The notes beneath the pieces were generated by a model. It was not told the DNA's origin and did no database searches. It saw only the letters and a program-made list of their open reading frames with translations. From Protea cynaroides (lineage: Eukaryota > Streptophyta > Magnoliopsida > Proteales > Proteaceae): a stretch of DNA of 64,000 nucleotides. This document shows, piece by piece, positions 22,460-33,622 of the stretch (positions are counted from its first letter, which is position 1; the number at the start of each line of letters is the position of its first letter). The position numbers and the translations under genes are program-made. Location of the stretch: positions 52,834,173-52,898,172 of the forward strand of contig CM053270.1 of assembly GCA_028583415.1 (NCBI GenBank). Direction: 5' to 3'.

Positions 22460-23105
22460 TTTCTTTCCATATTTAGGGTTTTCTACCCTAATTGCTATTT
22501 TCTTTCCATTTTAGGGTTTTCTACCCTAATTATTATTTTCTTTCCATTTTAGGATTTTCTACCCTAATTATTATTTTATTTCTATTTTTTAGGGTTTTCT
22601 ACCCTAATTGTTACTTTCTTTCCATTTTAGGGTTTTCTACCCTAATTATTATTTTCTTTCCATCTTAGGGTTTTCTACCCTAAATGTTACTTTCTTTCCA
22701 TTTTAGGATTTTCTACCCTAATTATTATTTTCTTTCCATCTTAGGGTTTTCTACCCTAAATGTTAATTTCTTTCCATTTTAGGGTTTTCTGCCCTAATTA
22801 TTATTTTATTTCCATTTTGTAGGGTTTTCTACCCTAACTGTTACTTTCTTTCCATTTTAGGGTTTTCTACCCTAATTATTATTTTATTTCTATTTTTTAG
22901 GATTTTCTACCCTGATTGTTACATTCTTTCCATTTTCGGGTTTTCTACCCTAATTGTTATTTTTTTAGGATTTTCTACCCTAATTGTTACATTCTTTCCA
23001 TTTTAGGGTTTTCTACCCTAATTATTATTTTATTTCTATTTTTTAGGATTTTCTACCCTAACTGTTACTTTCTTTCCATTTTAGGGTTTTCTACCCTAAT
23101 TATGG
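22460..23105. repeat. Hairpin-forming minisatellite, about 38 bp, about 17 copies
   Basis: Each copy carries TTAGGGTTTTCTACCCTAA, or a one-base variant, joined by an AT-rich spacer (ATTATTTTCTTTCCATT type). The core is a perfect inverted repeat, TTAGGGT and ACCCTAA, around a five-base TTTCT loop. Unit length varies from about 27 to 41 bp. Confidence 0.92.
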
Positions 23106-23164
23106 CAATAAGCATCCAACTATGGCAATGAACATTCAAACATGGCAGTGTATCTAAAAAAAAA

Positions 23165-23640
23165 ACACTCATGATGAAAAATTCAATGGTATAAATCACT
23201 ATTAATGGTAATCTAACCGTTCAGATGCTTTGAAATCAATCATGATGATAATCTAATGGTTTAGATGCATTTAAAACATTCATAGTGAAGATCCGACGAT
23301 TCAGATTCATTTAAGACACTCATAATGAAGATCCATTGGTTTGGATCAAGCATCAACATATCTAAAATCAATGGTCCAGATTTGCTAATTCAAACATCCA
23401 AGATCAATGATCCGATTTTATCATTAAAGCATCCAAGATCGATGGCCAAATTTTATCTCATAAAAATTCATAATCAAAGGCCATGATCAATCACTTAAGG
23501 AAAATCTAAATCAAAGGCTAGATCAATTACCTTAAGATTTCGAATCATATGGCTCACAATTGATCAAATTAAAATTCATTCAATATCAATGGCTCAAATT
23601 ACATCCTCATCAGATTAACATCAATGACTCAAATCATATG
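23165..23640. repeat. Degenerate short tandem repeats
   Basis: Recurring phrases such as GATAATCTAA(C/T)GGTT(C/T)AGAT and AAGATC(C/A)AT(G)G run through this AT-rich part of the solo LTR. The copies are strongly diverged and I give no unit count. Confidence 0.5.
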
Positions 23641-23779
23641 ATCAAACAAAAATAATCATCCAAAAACTCAATTTCATGGGAGAGAAGATTAGGTGATAAA
23701 TTTACAGATCAAGGGGGATTGCAATGGATATGGAGTAGCGAGTTGGGATAATGACTGCAGGTGATAGGATGTTGCTTTC

Positions 23780-24690
23780 TTTAGCTTTCGGATTCCCAAA
23801 ATCGAACCCCCCTAAGAAAGCCCACATTTCCTCCTTTTTTTCTCTCTTCTTCCCTTCTTTTTCTCCCAAAACCTAGCCCCAAAAGAAAAATCCCAAAACC
23901 CCTACTAATTCTCCTTTTTCTTTTCCTCTTTTCTCTCTCTTCTCCCTTTTTTTTCTCCCAAAATCGAGCCCCCCTAGAGAAGCTCACGTTTCCTCTCTTT
24001 TTTTTCTCTCTTCTTCCCTTCTTTTTCTCTCAAAAACGTGAGCCACAAAGGCCTTTCACGTTTTTTTTTCTTTTCTCCTTTTTTTTCTCTCTTTTTCCCT
24101 TACTTTTCTCCCAAAAACGTGAGCCACAAAGCCCTTTCACGTTTTTTTTCTTTCCCCTTTTTTTTCTCTCTTCTTCCCTTACTTTTCTCCCAAAACTTAG
24201 CTCAAAAGCCTTTCCACGTTTTTTTCTTTCTCTTTTCCTTTTTTTTCTCCTTGGAAAAGTCCTCTTCTTCTCTCTCTCACGTTTCTTTTATCTTCTCCCT
24301 CTTTCCCTTTAAAAAAAAAACAATATAGAAACCCTAAATCCTCTTCTTTTTTTTTTTTTTTTCCTTTTTTTCTTCCCTAAAACCGTCCCTCCTAAAAACC
24401 CCCACGTTTTCTCTTTCTTCTTTCCTTTTTTTTCTCCACAAAATCCTTTGGATTGTCTTAGAAAAAGTGACGTTTTTCCTCTCTCCCTCTTTCCTTTTTT
24501 TTCTCAAAATCTTTTGGATTTATCCCCAAAATCGAAATCCCCATTCTCTTCCACGTTTTTTCTCTCCCCTCTTTCCTTTTTCTTCTCAAAATCTTTTGGA
24601 TTATCTCCAAAACCAAAATCCCCATTCTCTTTCACGTTTTTTTTTCTCTCCCCTCTTTCCTTTTTCTTCTCAAAAATCTTTTGGATTATC
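23780..24690. repeat. Long polypyrimidine tract with CACGTTTTT repeats
   Basis: The + strand is almost all C and T over about 900 bp. Recurring blocks include TTCTCCCAAAA, CACGTTTTTT and, near the end, CAAAATCTTTTGGATT with CCCCATTCTCTT. Open frames here encode only Phe/Ser/Leu runs and are not genes. Confidence 0.85.
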
Positions 24691-24753
24691 ATTTACATAT
24701 AATAATATATATTATACACATATATTTAATAACATACATATATATATATATAT

Positions 24754-25414
24754 TAAGGGTGTCAAAACTGGGCCCGGCCCGGTAGCACGGACCGAGCCAA
24801 CCCGATATAACCCGAACCCAGCCCGGACCGAGCCTTAATGGGCAGGTTTTGGTTTGAGCTTGTAAAGCCCGACACCGTTTCAGTCCAAACCGAAACCAAA
24901 CCGGGCCGGTCCGTTAAGAAGCCCGAATTAACCCAAATCGATAAAACCCAACCCGAACACCGGTAAGGTCCGTTCGGGCCCAATTTCTTAATTTTAATGG
25001 TTTTAAGTTTTAATAGATTGTGTTACACTATTAGAGTTCACTTCATGATCTAGAAGATTTTGTAAATGTATAGTTAAAAAGATTATATTAATTGTTATAG
25101 TTTATTAAATTACATACATATGGAAGGAATAATGCTAATTTTATAGATAGAAATAATAAAATAGGTTATATAGTTTACATATAAAAGGGGCCGATAAGCC
25201 CGATAAACCCGATCCGGACCGAACCAACCCGAAATCACCTCAATAAACCCAGCCCGATATCAAACCGACACCGAACCAGCCCGTTAGTTATTGTGTCAGG
25301 GCGGTCCCACCCCGGCCCGAACTCTTAATGGACATGTTTTGAAATTTGGGCTTATAAAACCCGACACTGATTCAGCCCGGACCGAAACCGGCCCAAACCG
25401 GCCCGTTGACACCC

Positions 25415-25417
<3 letters not shown>
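24754..25417. mobile_element. GC-rich inverted-repeat element, copy 1
   Basis: 664 bp between TAAGGGTGTCAAAA and TTGACACCCTTA, an inverted terminal repeat of about 12 bp. The interior is full of CCCGAACC/GGACCGA words and closely matches 42540-43202 in order and orientation. It carries no transposase, so it is a MITE-like or other non-autonomous element. It is nested in the solo LTR, next to TA-rich sequence. Confidence 0.8.

Positions 25418-25479
<62 letters not shown>
25416..25479. repeat. (TA)n microsatellite
   Basis: About 31 TA dinucleotides directly after the right end of inverted-repeat element copy 1. Confidence 0.95.
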
Positions 25480-25481
<2 letters not shown>

Positions 25482-25692
25482 CAATATATATAATATATAA
25501 ATATTATATTTTTTAAATATTATGCACATATATGAACCGATTCGAAATGGGTTGAGACCGACTTAGGTTGACAACCGATATGGGTTGAGCTAGGTTAGAC
25601 CAAAACCGGTTTGAACCGAGTTGATCGGATCGATTGGAATTTACTGGGTTTTCTCTCCTTGTCATTTCACGGGTCATCTCCGCTGTCATCCC

Positions 25693-26338
25693 GCATGGAA
25701 TTTTTCGATGGTCTCTATTCCAAATTTTTTGTGTTCATTTTGTAGAACATTAAAAATGAGGAATATAGGAACTTGAATCACCTCATTTGGAAGTAAAATG
25801 GTCAACTTATGAATTTTTGAAGTTTAAGAGGACCAATTATCGATAATTTGGTCGACCATTCTGCATGAGATCCTTCGGAGGCTTCTACCGGAAATATTTT
25901 ACGTCCACTTTGTAGAGCACTAAAAATGGAACATAATGAGACTGGAATCACCTGAATGTGATGTAGAACGGAAAAGATATGCAGCTTTGAAGTTCTAATG
26001 ATAATTTTGCATGCAAGCTTGCATGGGATCCACTGGTGACTTCTACCCGGGATTTTTTACGTCCATTTTGTAGAACATCATGAATGAAGAATAATGGTCT
26101 TGGAATCATCTGAATCCGATGTAGAACGGGAAAGATATGAAGCTTTGAAGTTCTAACGATCATTTTGCATGCAAGTTTGCATGGGACCCACTGGTGACTT
26201 CTACCCGGGATTTTTTTACGTCCACTTTGTAGAACATCATGAATGAAGAATAATGGTCTTGGAATCATCTGAATCCGATGTCGGATGATCAAGATATGAT
26301 GATTTGAAATTCAAACGATCCGACTTAGGATAATTTGC
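25693..26338. repeat. Tandem array, about 158-bp unit, four copies
   Basis: Units begin near GCATGG/GCATGA at 25693, 25863, 26021 and 26179, with a partial unit at 26338. The shared core includes TTTTACGTCCA, TTTGTAGAACATCATGAATG and GAATCATCTGAATCCGATGT. The third and fourth units are nearly identical. Confidence 0.88.
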
Positions 26339-26614
26339 ATGAAGGCCCTTGGGATTATTATTTATAATAATTTCAGAAACCTCCCCTATATGTATCATCC
26401 GACTAAAATGGTCGTATCTTCATCATTTGATATCAGAATTGAGCAATTCTGGTCTCGTTTCGAAGATAATTCTATGACCTATGCATCTAAGTAGATAATA
26501 GCCCATGACCCTGCTATGGGGATTAGTGGAGAATCACAAATCTTTGGGTTAAAGGTCAGAAACCTGCCATATTGGTTCATTTATCCCGAGGGTGGCAAAA
26601 ATGGGGTGCTTACA

Positions 26615-26619
26615 GTACC
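26615..26619. other. Target-site duplication, right copy (GTACC)
   Basis: Directly follows the CA terminus of the solo LTR and matches 20886-20890. Confidence 0.7.
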
Positions 26620-27317
26620 TTTATTAGTCCATTTCTGTTCATTACACGTCTTAACAATGCTTACAATTCATATCAAGTGTTCTTACAACTTTCACATTAA
26701 TAGCGCAGTTTTTATTAACTAAAATTTCCGTACATATGTGAACATAGTTTCAACCTTTACTGTTTGACTTAAAACAGATCATATAATCAACTTCAATCAA
26801 TACTTAAGAATTTCAGCAACTCATACCATGTCATAGCAAATCAGTCCATATGTAAATAAAGCCTTAACAAAATTTCATCTTCACATTGCTGTAAGGATTC
26901 ATAGATATCCTATATGAGCCATCTACTTTGACTATATATATAACATAACCATAGCGACCTTAACATTAGATAATATAAATCTGAAATTTGTAATATACAT
27001 CATCACACTACCTTATGTACTAGTAATTTCATAACCAAACTCATCACACCACACTTCCACCTTAAACACAACATATACTTATCAATTTTTCTTACACATT
27101 AATAGCCTGCAACAGGGGAAGAATCTCACTCACCTTTGTTGCCAAAATAGCTTCAAAAATATTCTCCTTTAAGTTTTAGACTTTCAAGCTTAGGCTTTAA
27201 TTTCCAAACCAAGTAAATAATAACATAGCTATACATTTAGATGACTACACACAATTGTATTTCCATAAGAAAATCCATTCCAATCACCTAATGCACCACT
27301 TATCTTTGCTGTCCAAG
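26620..27317. other. Repeat-derived AT-rich DNA, no gene seen
   Basis: It continues the sequence that the solo LTR interrupted. I see no coding signal. Confidence 0.5.
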
Positions 27318-29297
27318 AAATTAGGAAACTTTCCTAATTTCAATGGGATTCCTTCCTAATCTCAATGAGACTTGTTTTAGGAGTTTCTACTCTATAAATA
27401 GGACGTCCCTAAGCCTCTTTCACTCCTTTTAGAACCCTAATTGAATTGAGAGAAAGAGAAGAGAAGGAAGAGAAGAAGAAGAGAATAAAAGAAGAGAAGA
27501 AAGTAAAAGGAGAAGAGTTGCAGAGAAGGAGTAATCTTCTCAGGTATGGATACTATTTCCATGAGTTTCTAAAGACCTTAGAGTAGATAATGAAGAAGGT
27601 ATGATCTCGGAGAAACCCAAACCATCAACCCATGGTTAGTTTTTCATGGAAAACCATGGGGGAAATCATGAAAGTCATATAGGTGAATGAATCATTGTTC
27701 TAGGCCATAGAACCTGTATGGAATGGACTGTAGGAGCAACCATAGGACCCCAAACACGAAGAATGGGCTGAAGGAAGAAAAATCGACAAAACCCACAGGG
27801 GGTCGCATGGGGGGTCGATGGCCAATCGACCCTACAAGACCCTGAGCATTGACCCCCAGTGTTCGGGAAGCCCAGAATAGGGGTGGTCGCACCCAGGGTC
27901 GATCATAACTCAGACCCTAGCTCCGACCCCCAGTTAATATTATGGTTTTTAAATTCAGAATTAGTTCTAATTAAATTTTATCGACTTTGTTAGGTTTTCT
28001 AGCAATATAATAACAATATAAAAATGATTTTAAAGCTTGAAAGATGATCTACTAGCAAGCTAAGGTGAGGAAACAAGACTCTTAACTAATTGGTTAATAA
28101 TAAACTATTTTATTTCTTGAGTCCAATGCTATGCTTGATTCTATGCGAACATGCTTGTAATGTGCATTCAACATGTCATCCGATATTTCTATTTATTGTT
28201 CATGCATATTTAATTTATTATTTATAACATGATAATGATGATGATGATAGGAATATGCATGTAAATGTATGTGTGTGGTTGGTGTACTTGATGCGAGCGA
28301 GTATTAGGGGGTGTCATAGGCTGAGCCTTAGCACTTTAGCTCTATCTCTAACTCAAGTCTTGTGCATTAGCATCGTCGTATCGCCATTACTTTAGTAGAA
28401 CTATTACGTCATAGAGTATCAGGGGAGGTGGTCTCGGTCCTTGTAGTCTCTGACTCTACCGGGGGGCCTTAGCTCTATCTCTATGGACGTTCTAAGGGAT
28501 GCTGGGTGAGGCCTTGGATACACTGTTTGGCATTAGGATTGGTTAGTTGCGAGCCCAGTTTGCAAGCCCTCGCCAATAGGGGCTTATGTGTTGGTATGGC
28601 ACTGTACAACAATAAACGTTAACTTTGTTGTACAATGTTCATGAATTGGGTGCTTGTGAGTCAACGATAAACGTTACATTCGGACGCCGTCACACACTTG
28701 TGTATAGAGGAGGGATCAATAAACGTTATCCTTTGACCACCCAAACCTTTCTATTGCATATTGCAAACTTTAAACCAGACCAAAGATATGAATTGATTGC
28801 ATGTATATGTATTGTTGCATTGTTTTGTTTGCTCATTGAGCCGCCATGATGTGTGCTCACCCCCTCGACGTCGAATATTTTTAGTTGATGATGCATGTAC
28901 TATCGTCTAAGATTATGTCAATGCTCCTGTGTACGGGCACATGGCGGCGATGGAAGTTGAAGATGAAGTGGATACACATGACTCCTCTTGCGAGTGCAAC
29001 TCATGTGTATTCGATTAGATGTTATTTTCATTATTTGGATTTAGTAAAGACATGTATTTGATATTATTTATGTCTTAGTTAACACAGAATAATTTGCTAT
29101 TTAAATATTAATATCACAGTAGATTCTCAGTTCATTTTACTATAAAACTTTCGCTATTGTGTATTTATTCTGATTATGAATGTGGATGTATGAGGTTTAG
29201 ATAAAATGGATATCGTCTGTCCGAGATCCTAGTTGAACCGTTGGTTTGCTAGTGGTTCATCACACCATTCTGAAGAGTGCGGAATTGATGTGTGACA
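27318..29297 (+). mobile_element. Chromovirus LTR fragment, opposite orientation to B1/B2
   Basis: It matches the reverse complement of the LTRs at 45416-47983 and 56202-58472: the same TATA region, the same GGGGTCGATGG/CGACCCC region (27790-27930), and the same ACCATTCTGAAGAGTG...GTGTGACA end at 29297. The first few hundred bases of a full LTR are missing on the left, and no primer-binding site follows on the right. It is a truncated solo LTR or leftover 3' LTR. A Copia relic follows directly. Confidence 0.78.
27393..27400 (+). promoter_or_regulatory. LTR TATA box
   Basis: TATAAATA followed by GGACGTCC. The same box occurs on the other strand at 46106-46113, 47612-47619 and 58101-58108, so it is conserved among LTR copies of this family and probably marks the U3 promoter. 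Confidence 0.65.
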
Positions 29298-29329
29298 AAA
29301 GTTCTTGAAAGCTAATGGTAGGCACAGGT

Positions 29330-30540
29330 AAAGATCGGGTTGATCGAATGGCAGTAAAGGGTTCAAACTTCTGTATAGAACTCTTCAATGACCATAATGA
29401 TTTCACCTTGGGGTAACAATGAGTAAAAAATATTCTTACGTGGGAGGGGATTGTTAAGGCTCTCAAAAAGAAATCAGACAAGCTTGAAAATTTGACAAAT
29501 GATGAGTGGTTAGAGTTTAGGGATCTAGCAAATAGTACGATCCAATTGTTTCTGGCGGATACCACTTCTTGTGAGATCATTGGTCTAGAAGATCTAGAAG
29601 AAATTTGGATGAAGTTAGAGAGCAAGTACAAGTCCAAATCATTGACAAATTGGTTGTTTTTGAAGAAACAGTTATACGGCATTCACTTGTCAGATAGAGC
29701 AAAATTTGATGTGCATATTGATGAGTTCAACAGGATTCGGACGGAGTTGGCTACTCTTGATGTGTAGATCGAAGAAGAGGATACTCTCAAATTTGTCGAT
29801 GTTATTGTTGCTTTGCTGATGAATGAGACACGACAAAAAATAGTGGTGAAGGGACGTCAGATGAGGGTAATGCCTTGGTTACAGTTGGTAGTCAATGTAA
29901 AGGAAGATCAAATAGGAGATAGGAATATGGCAAGAATAGGGTCGCTCCAAGTCACAAGGTCGCAAAATAATTTGTTATTATTGCGATGATGAAGGTCATG
30001 TAAAGAGGAATTGTCCTAAGCATAAGGATGATAGAAAAGAAAAGGAAGACAGGGAGAGTGGAGAAAAATCATTTACTACTACTGTCATGGAAGAATGGAG
30101 TGATAAAGATGTCTATCTTACTACTTCATTAGGTATGGATACTTCAGATTGGATTTTAGATTCGAGTTGTTCGTTTCATAGGTGTTCAATTAGAGAGCGA
30201 TTTGCTACATATCAGGTATGTGATAAGGGTACGGTCAGAATGACAAATGATGCTAAAGCAAGGTTGTCAAGATTGGGACTGTATGTATTCACATGCTTGA
30301 TGGGATTGTACGAACTGTAACTGGGGTTAGACATGTGTTGGATCTAAGAAAGAATTTGATTTTATTAGGAACACTGGATTCGAGAAGCTACAGGTGTTCA
30401 TTGAAGGTGGAGTTCCCAAGGTCTCCAAAGGGGCCATGGTTGTGATGTAAGGAGAGATGGTTGAGAATCTATATATGCTTGCAAGGAGTGTTGAAATAGA
30501 CAGTGCTTCTGTTGGAACTCAAGCAAGGGGTACATATGGA
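29330..30540 (+). pseudogene. Copia gag / protease relic
   Basis: The frame 29492-29767 reads like a Copia gag (UBN2 type: DLEEIWMKLESKYKSKSLTN, then FLKKQLYGIHLSD). It stops at 29765 and continues after frameshifts. A zinc knuckle, CYYCDDEGHVKRNC (Cys-x2-Cys-x4-His-x4-Cys), lies at about 29967-30015. DWILDSSCSFH at about 30145 is the protease region; the usual DSG is DSS, so it would be inactive. ENLYMLARSVE near 30460 resembles the start of the pre-integrase domain. Several stops and frameshifts make this a dead gene. Confidence 0.75.
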
Positions 30541-30824
30541 AGATAGAGACTGCACAAAGTTCAAATTGTGAACAAGTGTAGATTTGGGAAGAAACAATTT
30601 TTTTGCTTCAGATTTTGTGAGTGGAAGTGATCTCTTTGGTGATGCTGTAACAATGGGAGAGACGGAGTCATCACATCGTACGGCGGTGAGATGTGCGGGA
30701 CACCCAGATGGGGTGTGGACTATACCGGTTTGGGTGTAGCAGTTTGACAGAGACATGTTTATAGAATCAACATCAATGGGTTCTACTTCAAGGTGGCTTG
30801 CAGAATCCAAGTTAGGTGGAGATT

Positions 30825-31182
30825 TTTTGGGTTTGGTGTCTTGTACTCTGTGGGGTCCACACGATTACTGGGATTGTACTTGTATTAAGGTTTGGATCTA
30901 TTTCATGAACGAGGATAAATTTATAATTGTGTGGGGATTAGGGTTTCTAGGGATCCTATATATTGTCTCTATTGAGAACCCCTAGGTAAGGTCTGAACAA
31001 AGGAGAACATTTTGTTAGGTAGAGAGAGGTGTAGAGCTTTCTTATGTATAAAGAATTTTTTTTTGTTTCTCTATAGTGAAGGTAGGCATTCCTGATTGGG
31101 TGCTGAACCACGGCAAATCCTGTGTTTCTGTATTTGCTTGATCTCCGTTCTTTCTCTCTTGATTGCGCTTTCATCCCCAACA
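30825..31182 (+). repeat. Copia 3' LTR with polypurine tract
   Basis: AGGTGGAGATT (30814-30824) is the polypurine tract normally found just before a Copia 3' LTR. The LTR then starts TTTTGGGTTTGGTGTC (the first base pair of the usual TG terminus is lost) and ends CCCCAACA at 31182, about 358 bp. Confidence 0.65.
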
Positions 31183-31199
31183 TAAATAAACTAAAGTCT

Positions 31200-33622
31200 T
31201 ACCTTCTAAAATGGTTGAACCACACCAATCAGCAGCCTTTGCCAAGCTACAACAAACAAATATCAAATTTTCTTCCAATGAGCTGAAAATTTCAGCAACA
31301 CTTCAAGCTTCCAATGCCAACTGAAATTTCAGTTTGTTTACCCCAAAATTTCTGAATTTCCTTTTACAACTGCTAGAATACTGAAGAGTGTAATTGGACC
31401 CACAAACTGCCCCTACATCAGTCAAGGCCCTCCTTGCTAAGGAGTGAGCAAATACATTGTCCTCCCTAGAAACATAAACAAAAGAGAGATTATGTGGTTG
31501 TGCCAGCATTTGAACATCCTCCAAAATAGAGACAACATGATAATGTGGTTGAGAATTCACTCCATTTAGAAAGTTGATCACCTCGAGGCAATCAGACTCA
31601 ACCACGATATTCTGATAGCCATCTTGAATAATGCTGATTAAACCATGCCTAATAGCCATTGCTTCCCCTACAACCATTGCTCCAAAGGAAAGTGCACTGC
31701 AAAGGTCTTAAGGATATGACCATCTGGATTTCTAAGCACATAGCCAATAGAACTCCCTCTGCCCTCCTCTCTAAAAGCCGCATCAGTGTTGAGCTTAACA
31801 AAATTCAAAGAAGGAGGCTTCCAACCTACTTGCAAATTTACCAAACCACCTGCTGTGATGCGAAATGAACTTTCACAAATAGTTTCCCATAAAAACTCAA
31901 AATACAAAGATTCTGCTTTGCAAATAACAGTTTGGGGTGATTGGTCCTTGTTTTCAAAATAAAGTTCATTTCTCGAAAGCCACAGATGCCAACAAAGAAA
32001 GGGAATAAGAGTAACAATTTGCTTACTGTAAGCCTTTGGCATTGATCTATGATTCAAAACAGAACTCAGCCGTTGATGAAACGCCATCGATGTATCTATA
32101 GGCGCAATAATGGCTAAACTTGAACCCAACCAGACTGCCCTTGCAAACAGGCAAAAAAAGAAGAATATGTTCAGTGGTTTCCTCTACTATACCGCATCGC
32201 CTATAAATGATATCCCCACTCAGATTTCTGTTAAGCAAATTAACACCAGATGGGATACCTTGAGTGCAACTTCTCCATAAAACATCCTTTATCTTTGTAA
32301 GGATAGACAAAACCAAATTTTCCTCCGTAGTTGTTTTGGGATGAGTTTCCAATTATTCACTGCAGAAGTTGAAGGAGACTCCAAAATTTTTGTTTTCTTC
32401 TCAGCAGGTAACATTTTGTATGCACTCTTGACCGTAAGAACTCCATTTTTTGTCCCCTGCCACACAAGCTTGTCATTTTCAGGGAACAAACGAAGAGGAA
32501 TCGATCGAATAGCCACTTGTTCTTCAATTGAAAACAAGGACAATAATAACTCATCTTTCCAGACATGATTTAGTGGGTCAATAAGGTCGGAAACCAACAA
32601 AATATTTGTGGATTGAGGTTTAACAGAAAATATTTTACCACCTTTTAAGGTTCGCACCCACCTATCTTTCCAAATCTTCACTTGAGAACCATCACCAATT
32701 TTCCAGATAAGGCCCTTAAGAAGGGCCACTCTTCCAACCAGAATGCTACACCATAACCATGAAGGTTTTGAACCCAACCTTGCTTCCAAAAAATTAACAT
32801 TTGGATAATAAATAGCCTTCAACATTCGAACCCTTGCTGCAGACAATGAAGTCCACACCCTCCATGCAAGCTTTGCCAATAAAGACTTATTTTGCAATGT
32901 GGGATCCCGTAGACCCAAACCCCCCCTCATCTTTGGACAGACATAGGCGATCCCAAGAGATCCAATGAACACCATTGTGCTCCAGTAGAAATTAGCGGTT
33001 GCTTTCCTTATAGATTGAAGATATGATTAAGGAATCTTAAAATGTGAAGCATTAAAATTTGACATAGGTAAGGCAATGGATTTTAAAAGAGTCTCCTTAC
33101 TAGCTTTGGAAAGTAGACCCGCTTGCCAACTTTGCATTTTTGCTATCATCTTCTCCACATGATCTTTGAAGAGATCTTTTATTGAAATGCCGAAATCCAT
33201 TGGAAGACCCAAGTATTTTGCTGGTCCTTCCCCATAGGAAATCTTTAAAATTCTAAAAAACCATCTTCAAAATTTTAGGGGGGGAATTTGGACTAAACAT
33301 GAGTTTGGATTTATGAAGATTTACCTTTTGACCAGATGCCTTACAATAGGTCTCCAAACACTTTTTCAAATTTTGAACCTGCTCCATCTTCACTGTTGAG
33401 AAGAGCAAACAATCGTCCGCAAACAAGAGATGAGTATTAGCTTGAGTTTTTTTTCCTAATCTTCAAACCTTCAATCCTGCCTTGCAAAAAATACTGGTTT
33501 AAAATAGCAGCCAGAGCATGAGCACATATTATAAACAAGGTTGGAGAAAAAGGATCTCCCTGTCTAATTCCACATGATGGAGTAAAAGAACCCCGCTCCG
33601 CTCCACGATAGAGTACACGAAA
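31200..33622 (-). mobile_element. 5'-truncated L1-type LINE with RNase H
   Basis: Read right to left on the - strand: end of a reverse transcriptase, thumb/connection region, zf-RVT zinc-binding domain, then a plant-type RNase H at the C-terminus. The copy begins abruptly at about 33622, as expected for incomplete reverse transcription of a LINE. No poly-A tail is clear at the left end. Confidence 0.82.
31303..33622 (-). pseudogene. LINE ORF2 relic: reverse transcriptase, zf-RVT, RNase H
   Basis: From the right: CGIRQGDPFSPTLFIICAH (about 33575), then LLFADDCLLFS (about 33440), the catalytic A/FADD box of LINE reverse transcriptases. GEGPAKYLGLPMDFG and KMQSWQAGLLSKASK (33230-33080) follow. 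32975-32289 has GGLGLRDPTLQNKSLLAKLA and the zf-RVT approach. 32352-32047 has the zinc-binding part with CGIVEETTEHILL. 32129-31303 is an RNase H domain (LNTDAAFREEGRGSSIGYVL, then VVGEAMAIRHGL, ESDCLEVINFLN, FVYVSREDNVFAHSLARRAL). Frameshifts near 33460, 33255, 33010, 32330, 32100 and 31670 break it. The RNase H residues D, E and D are still visible. Confidence 0.85.

Larger units (their letters stand above)
20891..26614. mobile_element. 5.7-kb solo LTR with 5-bp target duplication
   Basis: The segment starts TGTGAGGACAAAG and ends GGGTGCTTACA. It is bordered on both sides by GTACC (20886-20890 and 26615-26619), as expected for LTR retroelement integration. No primer-binding site, gag or pol lies inside, so it is best read as a solo LTR left after recombination between two LTRs. 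The phrases GTCGCCACCTAG and GAAGGGGTTAGGCACCC near the left end recall the very long LTRs of Tat/Ogre-type Ty3/Gypsy elements (my recollection, not verified). Most of its length is tandem repeats. A 664-bp inverted-repeat element is nested inside it; without that insert it is about 5.06 kb. Confidence 0.72.
29298..31182 (+). mobile_element. Internally deleted Copia retroelement
   Basis: Pieces of a Ty1/Copia polyprotein occur in order: gag, zinc knuckle, protease-like and pre-integrase-like segments. They are followed directly by a polypurine tract and a 3' LTR. Integrase, reverse transcriptase and RNase H are absent. The 5' LTR is also missing, because the chromovirus LTR fragment ends where it should be. 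Confidence 0.75.

Noticed and set aside
22460..23105. CRISPR-like regular array
   Set aside because: Plant nuclear DNA, spacers are near-identical AT-rich sequence rather than unique, and no cas genes are present. It is a minisatellite.
23781..24838. Open frames rich in Phe/Ser/Leu or Lys/Glu
   Set aside because: All are readings of the polypyrimidine tract with no complex sequence.
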